DNA of 43,170 nucleotides from Beroe ovata (taxonomy: Eukaryota; Ctenophora; Nuda; Beroida; Beroidae): contig CAMPET010000042.1 in the NCBI GenBank assembly GCA_946803715.1, forward strand, positions 130,573-173,742, read 5' to 3'. Below, piece after piece: positions 1 to 12,500 of this stretch; position 1 is the first letter of the stretch; each line of letters starts with the position of its first letter. The notes beneath the pieces were generated by a model that saw nothing but the letters and a program-made list of their open reading frames with translations, made no database searches and was not told the DNA's origin. The translations under genes and the position numbers were made by a program.

Positions 1-47
1 CACACACACACACACACACATACACACCCGCACACACACACACACTG
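1..47. repeat. CA microsatellite at window edge
   Basis: A dinucleotide CA tract, lightly interrupted, fills the first bases. It probably lies in the intron upstream of the first visible exon of the Ig/VWD gene. Confidence 0.9.
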
Positions 48-116
48 TTACACGTGACTGATAACGCTACATATCATTCGTTCACGTCTGACGTCATGAT
101 AAAACTTGTTTTTGAG

Positions 117-3100
117 CACACTCAATCTGGATCTTGTGGAACCCAATCCACAGCTTCCCAGTATCCCCATGATAACCGCTCCTATGTTTCAGATGGACAT
201 CTCTAACGAGGTCACAATCACGAAGAGTGTAATACAGAAACAGATGGTACAACCCTTTGCAATATACGAGGATGAGGGTTGGTTCCGGTGTGTGGCCAAG
301 AACTCGCAGGGCATCGTATATCAGGATACATACCTCACAGTGGCTACATCTGACGGTATGTGTAACGTTTGTGCGTAACATGTGTAACATTAGTGTAACA
401 AGCAATGGACTGTGATAAGTATTAATTATACGTGACTTTTATGAGCGGTGAAATTCAAGAGATGTAAAAATGAATTTTAACTGATTATTATAGCACGTGA
501 TGAAAATCATGAAATGATGAGTGCTGAGGGATTAATTAAGTTAACCCGTTAGGTCGTTATCATACGGTCTTCTCATTTCAGATCTGTGCAAGAGTGTGTC
601 CTGTGAGGGTTTGGAGGTGTGTGAAATAGTGGAGGGGGAGGCGACCTGTAGCTGTCCCAGATGTACCGCAGAGGACCATGAGAGTGACCCCTTTCTGTAC
701 TGCGGTAAGTCTCCGTCACCAAGTAGGCGCAGGTTGCTATGATAGATTACCATGGAAACATGGTCTGAGGTCCGAATATTATGGAGCCGTGGTCTCAATA
801 TGGAGACATGGTCTAAATATGGAGAGTCTCCATATTGAGGCAATGCTCCTTTTATGGAGACGTGCTCTAGGGGAAAATGTCTCAGAGTGGTCTTCATTGT
901 GCTATTTCCACATGGAACAGTGGATAATGCTAAAGCGGGGCTATAGCAAGTGTGGGATGAGAGTGTTTTTGTGATCTTATGCAATCACAGGCGCTGTGTG
1001 TTCCTAGTACAAAAGCTGAGAAAATGGCCATCACATCATGCAAATACTTATTTCAGGGCAAAATCCTATGAAACATATCCCAGAGAAGCAAGGCCAGAAT
1101 GTGTCCAATAATATCAGCTCATCACACGCATCTAACGATCACTTCATTTCATAATCTAGTTATCTAGAGAGATTACACTGACAGATGGGCCACACACTAT
1201 CTATCACATGTTGATGTATCCTGTTTCGAGCATATATCACTGATACGATGACATGGCTATAAATATATTCCATAAGGCCAGAGCTTGTGTTTCAATCATC
1301 AGATTATAGCATTACTGCTACATGAGAATGATGACAACCCAGTACACACGTGCAGGGTCGGATTGCGGAGTCTACTTCTCCAAATGTTCCCTGGCGGAAG
1401 CAAACTGCGAGCAGGATTCTGACATCCAGATATTTAGGAACAATTACTGCCCCACCTTTTGTTAGTATAACTTCTTGTTCCGTGCATCTATCAATTTCTT
1501 CAATATTATCATCTCACAAACTACAACCCAATTAACGCCAAATTAACACAATTGTCTCCAGCACTCCCTCTCTATGGCTACGAGGCTTCGGAAACTGAAG
1601 TTGTCGCGTTTGGCACCGAGATTCAACTTCTCTGTTATGGAACCCCACACGGTGAAAATCCAGGACCAATACCGGTTATAACGTGAGTGCTACACGTGTC
1701 GCGTGAGTGTTACACGTGACGACATAACAGCGCGTGATACTATATCAACGCGTGAGTAACTAACATCAGCTACGCTTGGTAGCAACGCGTGAGTTCAGCA
1801 TAACGCGTTACATTTTCTCAGTTGGTATAACGAGTTTGACGAGGTAGTCGGTTATGGAGAGGTTTTCACGATGCGAGTGCGAGGAAATACGATGCTAACG
1901 TGCGTCGGTACCCACTGTCCGGCTTCACAACTACAGAAACACGACACCCACATCAAGACATTCGACATCGTAGTCGAGGACTTCCTTACGGTAATTAGTT
2001 CCAAATTGATAGGTAATTAACTCACTGATCGGATCATTAGCCGCATGACTGATATAGTAAACAGCGCTAATTATAGTATCGGGATTAAATACCTACATAC
2101 TGACTCAGAGACTGTATTTCGAGTTGATCAGTGTGAATATTGAATAGACGTTACGAATTGATGTCGTATTGCGATCGAGATGAATTGAATCTATAGTGCG
2201 CACGGTGAAATAAGACTAGAGTCCATTATCACGCTATTGAAATCAGTATGTTGCTGATTGCAGGCGGTAAAAATTGATCTAGTAAAATAAATTTCCCCGC
2301 TATACTATTTCCCCCGCTATTTTTTCTTATGATATGAACACTATATGCATTATGCACGGTACTATAGCCGGAACAATATTGTGATAAATGCACGATTACA
2401 CGCGCAAGGCATTGTAATGAAACAGCTGATAGGAGCTATTCTACATTTAATTCGGTAAACCTAATGCAGCACTGAACCTTGACCTAAATGTTTTGCCACA
2501 AAACATTGCATTTACCACTTAAAACTCTATCTAAATAGTAACGTTACTATTCATAACATTTTGTACGCCATACGGGTACAGTAATTGAACGAGTTCTCCG
2601 TGACGTAACCACGTGCAAATTCCACATGTGTACTGTGAATATGCACGTGTGAGTCAGATTTGTGTGTTGTATGCACGTTTTTATGCACGTCCAATTCGTA
2701 TAAGTGCGCGCGCTATTTACTGTTTTGCTCGCGTGAAAACGTGTCGAATCGAGCGAGGAGAAGCGTCCTAAATGAATTATAAGAGTCCAAGCAGCGGCAT
2801 ACAGGACTATAGACGCAACTGGAGCAGCGTCGTGTCATATAGATTGTGGTGAGGGGAAGAAGCTATAATTTGATTACATCGTGGTAGGATCGTCGAGATT
2901 TCAAATAGTGTGAGACAGCGATGGTTTACTTTAATATAGCTAGCTCCGCGCGTTGTGTGTAGCGCTTTAGAAGACATTAAAAGACACATGCACACTCATT
3001 ATCATTACTCAACCGATGGAAACCCTAGTATGTGGCTATGTTGGTATATTATTATACGGTGGCTGTACAAAACCATGTCTGTCTGCCTGGTTCTGTGGAA

Positions 3101-6100
3101 TGGAAATACCTACTCACGCGATTCATTATCTCACGATTCCTTATCTCACAGCTATCGACAAGCGAACAGTACACCGTAACCATGACAACGCCATCCCCGA
3201 GTGCTTCTACAACGATCCCTGCCACGCCGTCCTACCCCATGGCGAGGGCAAGTGCGACGTCAGCAGTCTGTGACGTCATCCCTGGACCGTACATCAGAAC
3301 TTTTGATGGATTATGGTGAGTGGTTTGTTACATTGGGTGACTAGCGCGGTATCAGCGAACAACACGCGTCCATCACGCGTAGAGAATCACGTGGGAGAGT
3401 CACGTGGTATGAACCCGTAATACAACCCAATTGCTGTCTCAACATCTCGGGTTCTGCAGATCACGTGACTTACATAACGCGTCATGTATGAAGCCGGGCG
3501 TGCGTGTTGGGATAATGCAGCAAAACAACACACGTGTATTTCTGCAGTAGATAATATCTACATACATATCTACTACATATGTACCGATAACTCGACCAAA
3601 AGGTTCTAAATCAAGGTTAACTATGAAAAAAGAATAAAAGAAGAGACTGACGTGATGAATTGATCGCAGATTTCACTACAACATTTAGACTTTTCGGAAA
3701 ATCGACTATATATAAAAACAGACTATATAGTTTTTTTTGCAATCAGAATGTGGGCAGCTGCTCCCAATATGATCAGCTTAATATGATCAAAAATTTGATC
3801 AAAAATTTGACTGATAACATAAAATAAGCTACACAGTGAACACATACACACGCACAGTGCACACACATACACACATACAGATTACAGACACACACACATA
3901 CACTCAAACACACAGACAAACACATACACACATACAGCCACACATTATGTATGTGCTTAAAGCAATAAAAGTGTCAACCACAAACCTCAACCCCACGAAT
4001 TTATCTCCTAGTCCGAACACAAGTTTTTATTAAAGTACACGTGATATCTATATCAGGATGACGACTCATTTTGCTACGTGGGAGTATGAGTGTATCCCCC
4101 TATTATTTGATTATATGGGGCGTCTAAAGTCTAAACTCTGTGGGATACCTAGACTGTGTCAAACGCTGGGTCGTAATCTAATGTCAATATGTAGTAATCT
4201 AATGTCACAATATGACGATTGACGATAGAGAGAGAGGGGAGAAAAACAGTAAAATCCTGGAGTTGAAAATAACGCGGTTGTAACATCACAGGTATGTGAA
4301 CGAAGGCTCATGCACATACGTACTGAGCATGGACTGTGCAGCAGGGGCGTGGTCGATCTATGCTCGGTTCACTGAGTGCGGTACCATGGCAACGTGCTTG
4401 GAGAGTGCTACTCTTTACATCGGGTGAGTGATGCTGTGCGCGCATGTGGAACCAAGGGGGACCAAGCACCTATCGATAAACAGTATAATGTTGCTGTAAG
4501 TGCAAGTGTATAGGAGGCAATGATAGGCATAGTATGTGCGCGCGCACACCTCGATACAGACTACAGAGTTTATAATGAGCATCACAATATGTTAGCGTTG
4601 ACAGGATAGAAAAGAATGATAAATTTGATGTAAGGATGGATCAAGGAGTCTGATACATCCAATGTCAACAAATATGTATATCAGTTAGCCATATCTCCAT
4701 TATCGTGTAGCCATGGCTACATTGAGAACAAAAATGCCATTGTCTTCGCATCTGGGGTTACTTTGACGATAAATAGGTTCAGTAGTAGTGTTGAATTGAA
4801 ATAACACTGGTAGTCCTAGCTATTCATATTTCATATCAACGTTTTCGCACACATGGATAATAATCAATTATAAGACCATGTCGCAATTATAAGTACCTTT
4901 GTCCCATGACAATTTAGACTCTATTATTATCATGATGTTATATGCATCATATTCACCCAGTCGGAGAGCGGTACAGTTACAGAGGGGTTGGGTAATAAAC
5001 AATGGCGGGGAAAAGGTGCAAGTGAAGTTAGGAGAGGAGGTCGACTTTGGGGATACTATCTCCTACGTGTTTGACGGAGAGTACCTCATTTTCACATTTG
5101 GGAATGATAACCAGATACGCTGGAATGGATATAACGGTAACATAATTTGGTTTCACATTGTTGCTATAAGTTAAGCTGCTTGTGTTGCAAACAAAGCATT
5201 GCTATGTGACATATGTTGCATTGCTGTGTTGCTATGGTGGAAGAGTCGCTAAGCAACACTGTTGCAGGGTTGCAAGTTCTCACACAGCCAGGACAACGGA
5301 GATGCGGTCTGTGTGGCAACAACAACGGCCACCCTGACGATGATCTACAGCCACGCAGACAGAGACAAGTTGCTTCCACAACGTACGAATTTGTGCGAAG
5401 TTGGGGATTCAACATGCAACCGTGAGTGCGCTTGGTGTTCCACTATGACACACATGAAGTACTGCCAGGAAATAACTTCACTTACATTCCCATGTGGAGT
5501 TACATTACCATTTAAAGCAGTCCACCTGCAATATATTCAAAGTAACGGAGTAGAAGTTGTGCACATACAGACAGACACACACAGACACACAGACACACAC
5601 ACACACACACACAGACACACAGACACACACACACACAGACTTGTGGCTTTTCACTACGAGAAGACACTGTACACTGTCCACTGTTCACACTGTTCACTGT
5701 TAACACTGTACACTGTTCACACTGTACACTGTTCACACTGTCCACTGTTCACACTGCACACTGTTCACACTGTACACTGTTCATTTTGTACACTGTACGC
5801 TGTTCACACTGCACACACTGTACAGTGTACACTGTCCACTGTTCATACTGCACACTGTCCACACTGTCCACACTGTACACTGTTCACACTGTACACTGTT
5901 CACACTGCACACTGTACACTGTTCACACTGTAAACTGTTCACACTACACAATTTCAGGGAGTGTTACGAACACCATGTCGATGTGACTGACACACAGGAA
6001 TCGAAAGAGGCTTGTGACAGTGTGTTCCTCAACGATGCAGTCTCCAAGTGCCATTATACGGTAAGACGAGCACACAAAAGTATAAGACATGTCTCTAAGT

Positions 6101-6952
6101 GGCAAAGAAGGGGTTGGGCACATGTTCACGCAAAGATAGGACATGTGTGCGCGCGTGTGCGCGCGGATACACTACCCAATTAGCGCATCACTCATCAGTT
6201 ACACAATCGGTGGTTAAGTGGATAGATGAAATCTCGCTAACAGAGTATCTACTTTTCTAGTTTATAAGGGCAGAGACGTGTGGGCAACATTGCTCATGAA
6301 CGCTTTTTATGTGTCGGGAACAAAACGGATTCACGATAATCCTTTGCGAAGCATGTAATGAGACATAAGGGCATTTCCGTATAACACGGTAACCGAAATT
6401 TTGCTCCGTGTTTCACAACTTTAAACTGTTTGCATCAAAACTTATTAAAGCATTTAGTTAAATGAACCAATAAGCGGCCTGCTACTCACAACAGTATCTA
6501 TCAAATTATGTTATGGTGCTATGTATGCTATCAAAGCAACAATTTTAAGAGTGTCATTAAGCATGGGGTTGTGGTGTTAGCAACAACTCACACAGACAAA
6601 CACAGACATTAACCACTAAAAGATGTAGCTTCATAGCCAATTAGTGTGATTAAGCTTTCTCTATACCACGTGTCTCACTGTGACGTTTGATGACCAACAC
6701 ATATCACGATTGCAGGTTCCAGTTCGCGAATTCCTCGCTGCGTGCTATCGGTTCCGAGCCACAAACCCACTGCCCCACTACCCTGAGTTCCGGCCCGAGT
6801 GTAACGTGCTACAGAGTTACGTTATGACGTGCGAAACACGGGGCGTGACACATGTCCGGCAGTGGCGTGATGGTGTGGCGTGCACACGGCTGGAGGAGAT
6901 GCAACAAGTTGTCATTTCACAGGGCTGTCCTCAGGATAACCCGCCAGTATAA
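117..6952 (+). CDS. Secreted Ig / follistatin / Ig / VWD / C8 domain protein, 3' part
   Basis: Exons 117(approx)-355, 582-704, 1356-1460, 1562-1682, 1822-1990, 3152-3315, 4292-4423, 4961-5136, 5268-5421, 5958-6060 and 6716-6952 (stop TAA) join in phase to about 574 residues; the 5' end lies outside the window. In order: the second half of an Ig domain (EDEGWFRCVAKNSQG near residue 60); a follistatin module with a Cys-rich start and a Kazal-like part (CGSDCGVYFSKCSLAEANC, about 82-156); a second Ig domain (about 157-253); a Ser/Thr/Pro linker; a VWD domain starting CDVIPGPYIRTFDG (about 293) and containing CGLCGNNNG (about 423); and a C8-like Cys-rich end (about 463-574). There is no membrane segment or GPI tail, so a secreted extracellular-matrix or adhesion protein is likely. 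The first acceptor is weak and uncertain. The exact orthologue is not recognised; Ig plus VWD recalls mucin/SCO-spondin-like or hemicentin-like proteins. Confidence 0.85.
1991..3151 (+). other. Intron of the Ig/VWD gene (1.16 kb)
   Basis: This runs from donor GTAATT at 1991 to acceptor CTCACAG ending at 3151. It is AT-rich and I see no conserved exon in it. The open frames near 2955-3319 are read-through of the next exon into the intron. Confidence 0.6.
3838..3945. repeat. Imperfect CA/ACAC microsatellite
   Basis: A CACACA-rich tract with interspersed CATACACA and CAGACACA units, inside the 3316-4291 intron of the Ig/VWD gene. It has no coding role. Confidence 0.8.
5566..5640. repeat. CAGACACA/CA microsatellite
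   Basis: CA-rich tract with regular CAGACACA interruptions, directly upstream of the CACTGT minisatellite in the same intron of the Ig/VWD gene. Confidence 0.85.
5664..5950. repeat. Minisatellite of CACTGT / TTCACACTGT units
   Basis: About 285 bp of degenerate tandem units (ACACTGTTC, ACACTGTAC, ACACTGTCC) fill the 3' half of the 5422-5957 intron and end just before the acceptor ATTTCAG of the next VWD-gene exon. Because CACTGT/ACAGTG pairing recurs, single strands could form weak hairpins. Confidence 0.9.
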
Positions 6953-8057
6953 GAGAGAAATAGCAACACATGGCAACTCATAGCAACACTTGCAGTTAAC
7001 ATGATCTGTTGCTATAGCAACGATACAACTTGTTATACTTTTCATAATTTCCTGGATGCCACAAAGCGACAGTAGAATGCTATCAAATAGTACACTTAAC
7101 TAAACTGTCAAGTGGATGATTTGACGCTTAAATTTCTAAGTATTCCTGTCAACGTGGAAAAATTCGGGAGGAAGATTGCTATGCTTTAACTATAATTCAT
7201 TTTGCAGGGGTATTTATATTATTCATATCTTAAGTTCGACTAGAAGTATTATTCCACGGAATATATTTATTCTCTTGGACTAAGTTCTTGGACTGATTTC
7301 TCATATACCAATGAGGGATGGGAATCCGTAAGAAGGAACGTACTATAAAGGACATGGGTTCCGATACTGGTTTGATAAGGAGAACTCAGAATAAGGGGGG
7401 GGGGTGAACACTTTATGGAGTAAATACCTCTCATTGAGCAATTTCTAGTTGGATTTCCATCTCTGTAGCCTGCCCACAGTATCCACGTGTGTTCACTGCC
7501 CACATGTGTTCACTATCCATGCGTACTCACTTTTCTTCAGTGTACTTCACCATAACCAGGTACTCCTTGTCTTACCACTGTCACAAAACAGATATTCCCA
7601 CTATCACATAGATCCATCATGTATTCGTCATAGCTAATCATGCTGAAATTAATAGAGCAGAGAGCTACGGTTTTGTAAAATCAGAACTTCAGCAATATTC
7701 GTAGAATCGCAAACACGTACAATAAAAACGCGCGTGCTGCGCTTAGATGGCCAAATAAATTCAAATTTTGAAGACCCTTTTGACTGTTCTGATGTCACAA
7801 CTGGCAATAAATCATAAAGTCAATGCGGTTACAAAATCTATCCAGTTCGAATGAAGTATATAAGTGTTATCTCATTTTATGGGCAGTCTTCATCAATCCT
7901 GACCCCATACGCCGGTCTGTTAGCTTTTTAACGGCCCACAGGTCGGCATATGGTGTCGGGATTTTCAAAGATTGTCCTGTTTTATTAATAAACTTACAGT
8001 CATTATCATACAATCAACATACAATTATTACAAATACAAAAATTATAAATCTAGATG
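6953..8057. other. Intergenic region between two convergent genes
   Basis: About 1.1 kb separates the stop of the Ig/VWD gene (+) from the stop of the kinase (-). It holds a short poly-G run near 7396, an X-box-like palindrome near 7009 and poly(A)-signal-like hexamers. I see no convincing coding region. Confidence 0.6.
7981..7986 (-). terminator. Poly(A) signal AATAAA for the kinase gene
   Basis: On the minus strand this reads AATAAA, within TTATTAATAAA, about 70 bp downstream of the kinase stop codon. That is a normal position for a 3' end signal. Confidence 0.5.
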
Positions 8058-9152
8058 TCAGCTTTTATCACCAAAAAACTTACTAAAAATCAAAGCCTGC
8101 TCATCTTCATCTACACCCTCTAACTGTTCCACAGCCATCTCATAGAGCCTCTGTGAATTTGGTCTCCCATCGACTTTCCTGCTAACACACTTATTGACAA
8201 GCGATGTAAAATCTGGTGAAAGTTTCTCACACTTGAGGGAAATATCCCATGTGAAATTCTCGTCCATTTCATCAAACCCCAGTATCCTGGTGTACATAGT
8301 GAAATCAGTACATGTACTCTTGGATGTAGAACCACTATCAGAATTCTGCTCGATACTCTCATCATATACCGGGTGTATACCGGTAAAGAAGTAGATTAGG
8401 CTGATGCCGAGTGACCATATGTCACACAAAGGACTCTGCTTCACTTCTTGCAGACACTCAGGAGCCTGGTATTTAACAGCTCCTGGGGTATTTGAATCAT
8501 ACCTAGCATTCTGCGCGCTGATAGCTTTGGTAGATCCAAAGTCTATGATAGCTAAACATCTCTTAGACCTGTTAATCATGATATTAGACGGTTTGATGTC
8601 GCGATGCATGTATTCTGTGCGGTTTGCCGCAGTGTAACCGTGAGTGTATCTTAGACCATTACAAATGTCACGCACTATCATGTAACCTACTGCTGTTCTG
8701 GAAGTTGGGTCATCACTGACAGCAAGACAGCCGTCTCTGTAGTAATTGGCAGATTTCATCATATGTGACAGGTCACAATCCATCAGTTCCATGATCAACC
8801 ATGGGACACTGTCAGACAAAATATAACCATAGAACCTAACAATATTGTCACATTTCCAATTACTCGAATCGCGTAGAAAGTCCATCTCTCGTTTGAACGC
8901 TTTACCCGGCTTCTGTCTCGATTCCATGTCAATCTTCCTTCCTATTTTCACTGCAACAATCGTGTCCGATTCTTTATGCTTCATCACGTGGACAGAGCCG
9001 AAACTGCCGCTTCCCATGGATTTCCAGGTGGACTCGAAATCGGACATCGCGACAGACTGTGTGGTACCGGTTGCAGGGTTGACGAAACTACTCTCTTCTG
9101 AAGTTACTGGGGCAACACCCCGGGCTTTGGAGTACAGTACTTTGCTTGACAT
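8058..9152 (-). CDS. Intronless Ser/Thr protein kinase, tentatively MAP2K/STE-like
   Basis: A single uninterrupted frame of 364 aa from ATG at 9152 (G at -3) to TGA. All kinase landmarks are present: glycine loop GSGSFGSV (47-54), VAVK with Lys69, helix-C Glu89, MHRDIKPSNIMIN with Asp185 and Asn190, DFG at 204-206, and APE at 230-232. Lys in HRDIKPSN points to a Ser/Thr kinase. The substrate-binding part up to about residue 330 is complete and no membrane or accessory domain follows. MAP2K-like features are HRDIKPSN and ELMDCDL, but the activation loop lacks a clear MEK S-x-A-x-S/T motif, so the family call is tentative. No intron occurs in a region where every other conserved gene is intron-rich, which suggests a retrocopy. 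Its overlap with splice-like sites was checked and none is needed. Confidence 0.9.
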   Translation of the reverse strand: MSSKVLYSKARGVAPVTSEESSFVNPATGTTQSVAMSDFESTWKSMGSGSFGSVHVMKHKESDTIVAVKIGRKIDMESRQKPGKAFKREMDFLRDSSNWKCDNIVRFYGYILSDSVPWLIMELMDCDLSHMMKSANYYRDGCLAVSDDPTSRTAVGYMIVRDICNGLRYTHGYTAANRTEYMHRDIKPSNIMINRSKRCLAIIDFGSTKAISAQNARYDSNTPGAVKYQAPECLQEVKQSPLCDIWSLGISLIYFFTGIHPVYDESIEQNSDSGSTSKSTCTDFTMYTRILGFDEMDENFTWDISLKCEKLSPDFTSLVNKCVSRKVDGRPNSQRLYEMAVEQLEGVDEDEQALIFSKFFGDKS

Positions 9153-9577
9153 TCCTGATATAGTAGGTTTATCATATGTTAGTTTTGTTATAATGTACGA
9201 ATTACAACATCATGTGATGGCATTCAACCGTGCTTCATCGAACAACAGGAGTGCAAATAGATATCTTGGTGATATTATTAACATTAACAGAATAAATACA
9301 GGGATGCTCAAATAACAAATATATCATGGTCTATGTACAATTATAGCTACATGCTCCGCTCACGCAGGAAAATGTACTTAATTACAAGAATTAAATTGAT
9401 CATAGGTCACTAACATCACTAACTATATTGTCAAATCACTTAAGGAGGGGACTTTGATACGTAGATAATAAGTGAACTCATATAGCATAGACAGTCTGCA
9501 CAAAGGAGAGCTAGACTACTACAATTATACAGAAAATAAACGCAATACTGAGTACTGAATATCAACGCAATCATTGA
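9153..9577. other. Intergenic region upstream of the kinase
   Basis: About 425 bp of AT-rich sequence between the kinase ATG and the TBCCD1 stop, both on the minus strand. It must hold the kinase promoter and the TBCCD1 3' end, but no TATA box or clear motif stands out. Confidence 0.5.
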
Positions 9578-12500
9578 TCAAGCTTTGTCCCTCAATCTGA
9601 TGAGGCCGTCAAGCTCCTTCTGATGACCAGTATGTTCGAGCCAGTCATGGAATCTCGTCTGCAGCGTGACAGCTAACTGAGCAGTCTGTGCCTCGGAGAG
9701 GTCACACTTCTGTACCTTGTCATACCAAGCAGTGACCCGGTCACGTGACTTGAGTGTCTGTCTCTCATAGTCCAGTGGGAGCTTGTTAATCAGACCCTGA
9801 TTATAGGTGTCATTATGATAGGTGTCATTATGATAGGTGCCATCATGATAGGTGCCATCATGATAGGTGTCATTATGATAGGTGCCATGATTGATAGGTG
9901 TCATTATGATAGGTGCCATTATGATAGGTGTCATGATTGATAGGTGTCATTATGATAGGTTGATAGTTTGATAGGTGTCATTATGATATGTGTCATCATG
10001 ATTCATGTCATTTTAGGGTGAATGTTGTCACTATGTATTGTGATAGAGGGCATTTGATTACAAAGTTATTGCTATCACTTTAATATCGCGAAGATAGTCT
10101 CGCTACTTTCTAACAATCGTTCTATCTACAACTATCCTCACTACCTACTAGCTATCTGCAGGAGTACGAGCACACTATATCATAGCCAACACTTACCGTA
10201 GTGGTACCCTCCGTGTTGATTGGTATGGAAAACAGATGAAACTGATCAGGAGAGAGCTTCTGGTACACTTTACCTGTATCACCTGGCAACAGTCGTAGCA
10301 AGCGGTGGGATTATGTACAATAGGTAATTTATATTGGACGAGTATTTAAACAGAGGGCCTGTCCGAATCGTATTGGATTGTAAAACACCAGTTGCAGAAG
10401 GAGAAGTGATGCCACTTCTTTAATATCAGACAGCCAATGCCGGGGTATGAAATGGGAGATAACATTCTTCTAGGTAGGTACTCAAAGACAGAATTCTCGC
10501 CAATACAATACAATACAGATCTATATTTGTATCATATATTCGATCATTAATATTCGATGATCCTACTAGTGTTAGCTGCTGGACCAAGGTCACTTACCAT
10601 CTAGGCACATAGGGGAGGAGGGCTTATCCCACAAGTTTTTAACAACTGAGAAGTTAGAGTGGGAGAGGTGGCCGGCCAGTCCCCGGTAGAAAGTGTTGTA
10701 TGGAGCTAGGGTAATATCGTTACACCCGGCCAAGAGGAGTGGTTGTGTTGGCGTGATGAGGAACAGCTTGCAGCTGTGACAATTCCTACAGGGACAGCTG
10801 TTAGTTACCATGATGATGGTATCACTCACAAACAGTATTACCAGGTGACACACGTCACATACACACATTCTTACCATGGTCACATACATTGTTACCCTTG
10901 TTACTATGGTCAAACACATTGTTACCCTTGTTACCATGGTCACATACATTGCAACCGTGGTAACACACACTGTTACCAAGGTAACACACACTGTTACCAT
11001 GGTAACACGCACACTGTTACCATGGTAACACATACCTGAGGACAACTCTGCGAGCTATGGCGATGATCCTCAGGTTGACACACCCTGTCAAGTACAGAGT
11101 TCCCGCGACCGGCCCAGTCACCACAGTGGACCGTGCACACTGTTTCACGGACGTGTCCCTCATAGATGAGAGCAGGTAGATTGTCGCGTCGTTACAGTGA
11201 GTGATGTGGACCCTGTGGTTGAGTAGTGTCTCAGGGGAGAGGACTGTGATTTGCCGAGACACATACTGCATCGCTACCAGCCGGTGATCAGACGGTGTCT
11301 CGTGGTCGTTGATGTTGATTCGACACCGGGTCACGGTGTTTGGCGAGCTACCACCATTCCTGTCATACATGTATTGGTAGTGAGGAATTATACTGACCAT
11401 GAATACTTTAGAGAGAAGGTGAGGGACTGAGAGAGAGTAAGGGGGAGAGGGAGGGACTGGGAGGGAGTTAGGGACTGGGAGGGACTTGGGGAGAGGGAGG
11501 AAGTGAGGGGAAGTGAGGGAGGGAACGACTGGGAGAGAAGGAATAGGGAGAGAAAGTGCGAGTGAAGCAGAGGCTACTCACTCGTTACTCTGATCAGATG
11601 GTCGCCTGTTTCTCCGGTTAGGTTTCTGGTAGACTGTCTTACCGTGAACAAGACACCGTTTACTGGTAAAGGGATTGGCATGCATGTGATCTAGTAGCCA
11701 CGTTCTCACTTGCTGTGCGTTGAATGACTGCGTCAACTGATAACAAGTGTTAGATAACAAGTGTTAGATAACAAAACATGTGTCATTGAAAGAACTCATG
11801 ATCAAAAGTAGAGAAGTCGTGAGCAAGTAGATAAGCAGTGAGCAATTATCGGGACTCGAATCGTCGAAGGAAAGTACAATAACCTTGTTGAAAGAGCAGA
11901 GTGCTGCATGGTTTTGTTGTTGCAGCACCTCGTGTAACGGTCTGATAGAGTTGTCTGTGTACACAGTGAACATAATGCCAAGTGAGGTTATACTCGACAA
12001 TGTAATGGGTTGCTGCGGTAATATTGGTATGTGAACTACCAATTATTATGGTAATAATGCTCATTATTGCGAGCTATGATGAGTTGTGGTCACTTACTAT
12101 AGGCACCTATGATCATTTATCATGATCTAGTAGGTATGTACTTAGTACATTGTACTATGTATGGAAGCACATCACACCTTATCAAGCGGTAGTCCTTTAC
12201 TCTCTGGATCGGAAAGTATCTTCATAATGTCTGACAGGAATGTCTCTATGAACCGGACATCGATACTCTTCTTCTTAGCTTTCCGGTCTGTTGGGAACTC
12301 CTCTGCAGGAGGTGTACTTTCAGTGGAACATATCACAAAACCTCATTCTCAATTCTCAGTGTCTCGTCCTTAGGTCTCGCATGGGGGTATCTAAGTCTCT
12401 CATTGTACTGTAGTGTCTAAAGTTTGGTATTATCATGTGTTGTGCACCTCACCTGATCTTAGTGAGAATTTCTGGGTCTGCATGAGAGTCACGTTCTGCG

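Noticed and set aside
3016-3273. Cys-containing frame ending ECFYNDPCHAVLPHGEGKCD
   Set aside because: It looked like a small Cys-rich domain, but another frame of the same DNA joins in phase on both sides and gives the start of the VWD domain.
5262-5933. 223-aa plus-strand open frame across the CA and CACTGT repeats
   Set aside because: It starts in the wrong frame of the VWD exon and runs through tandem repeats; the long His/Cys/Thr-rich peptide is a repeat artefact.
8845-9315. 156-aa plus-strand frame over the kinase
   Set aside because: Shadow of the kinase on the opposite strand with no homology of its own.
10590-11039. Open frames on both strands rich in VTMVT or HCYHGNTH
   Set aside because: They are translations of the GTTACCATGGTAAC tandem repeat in a TBCCD1 intron.
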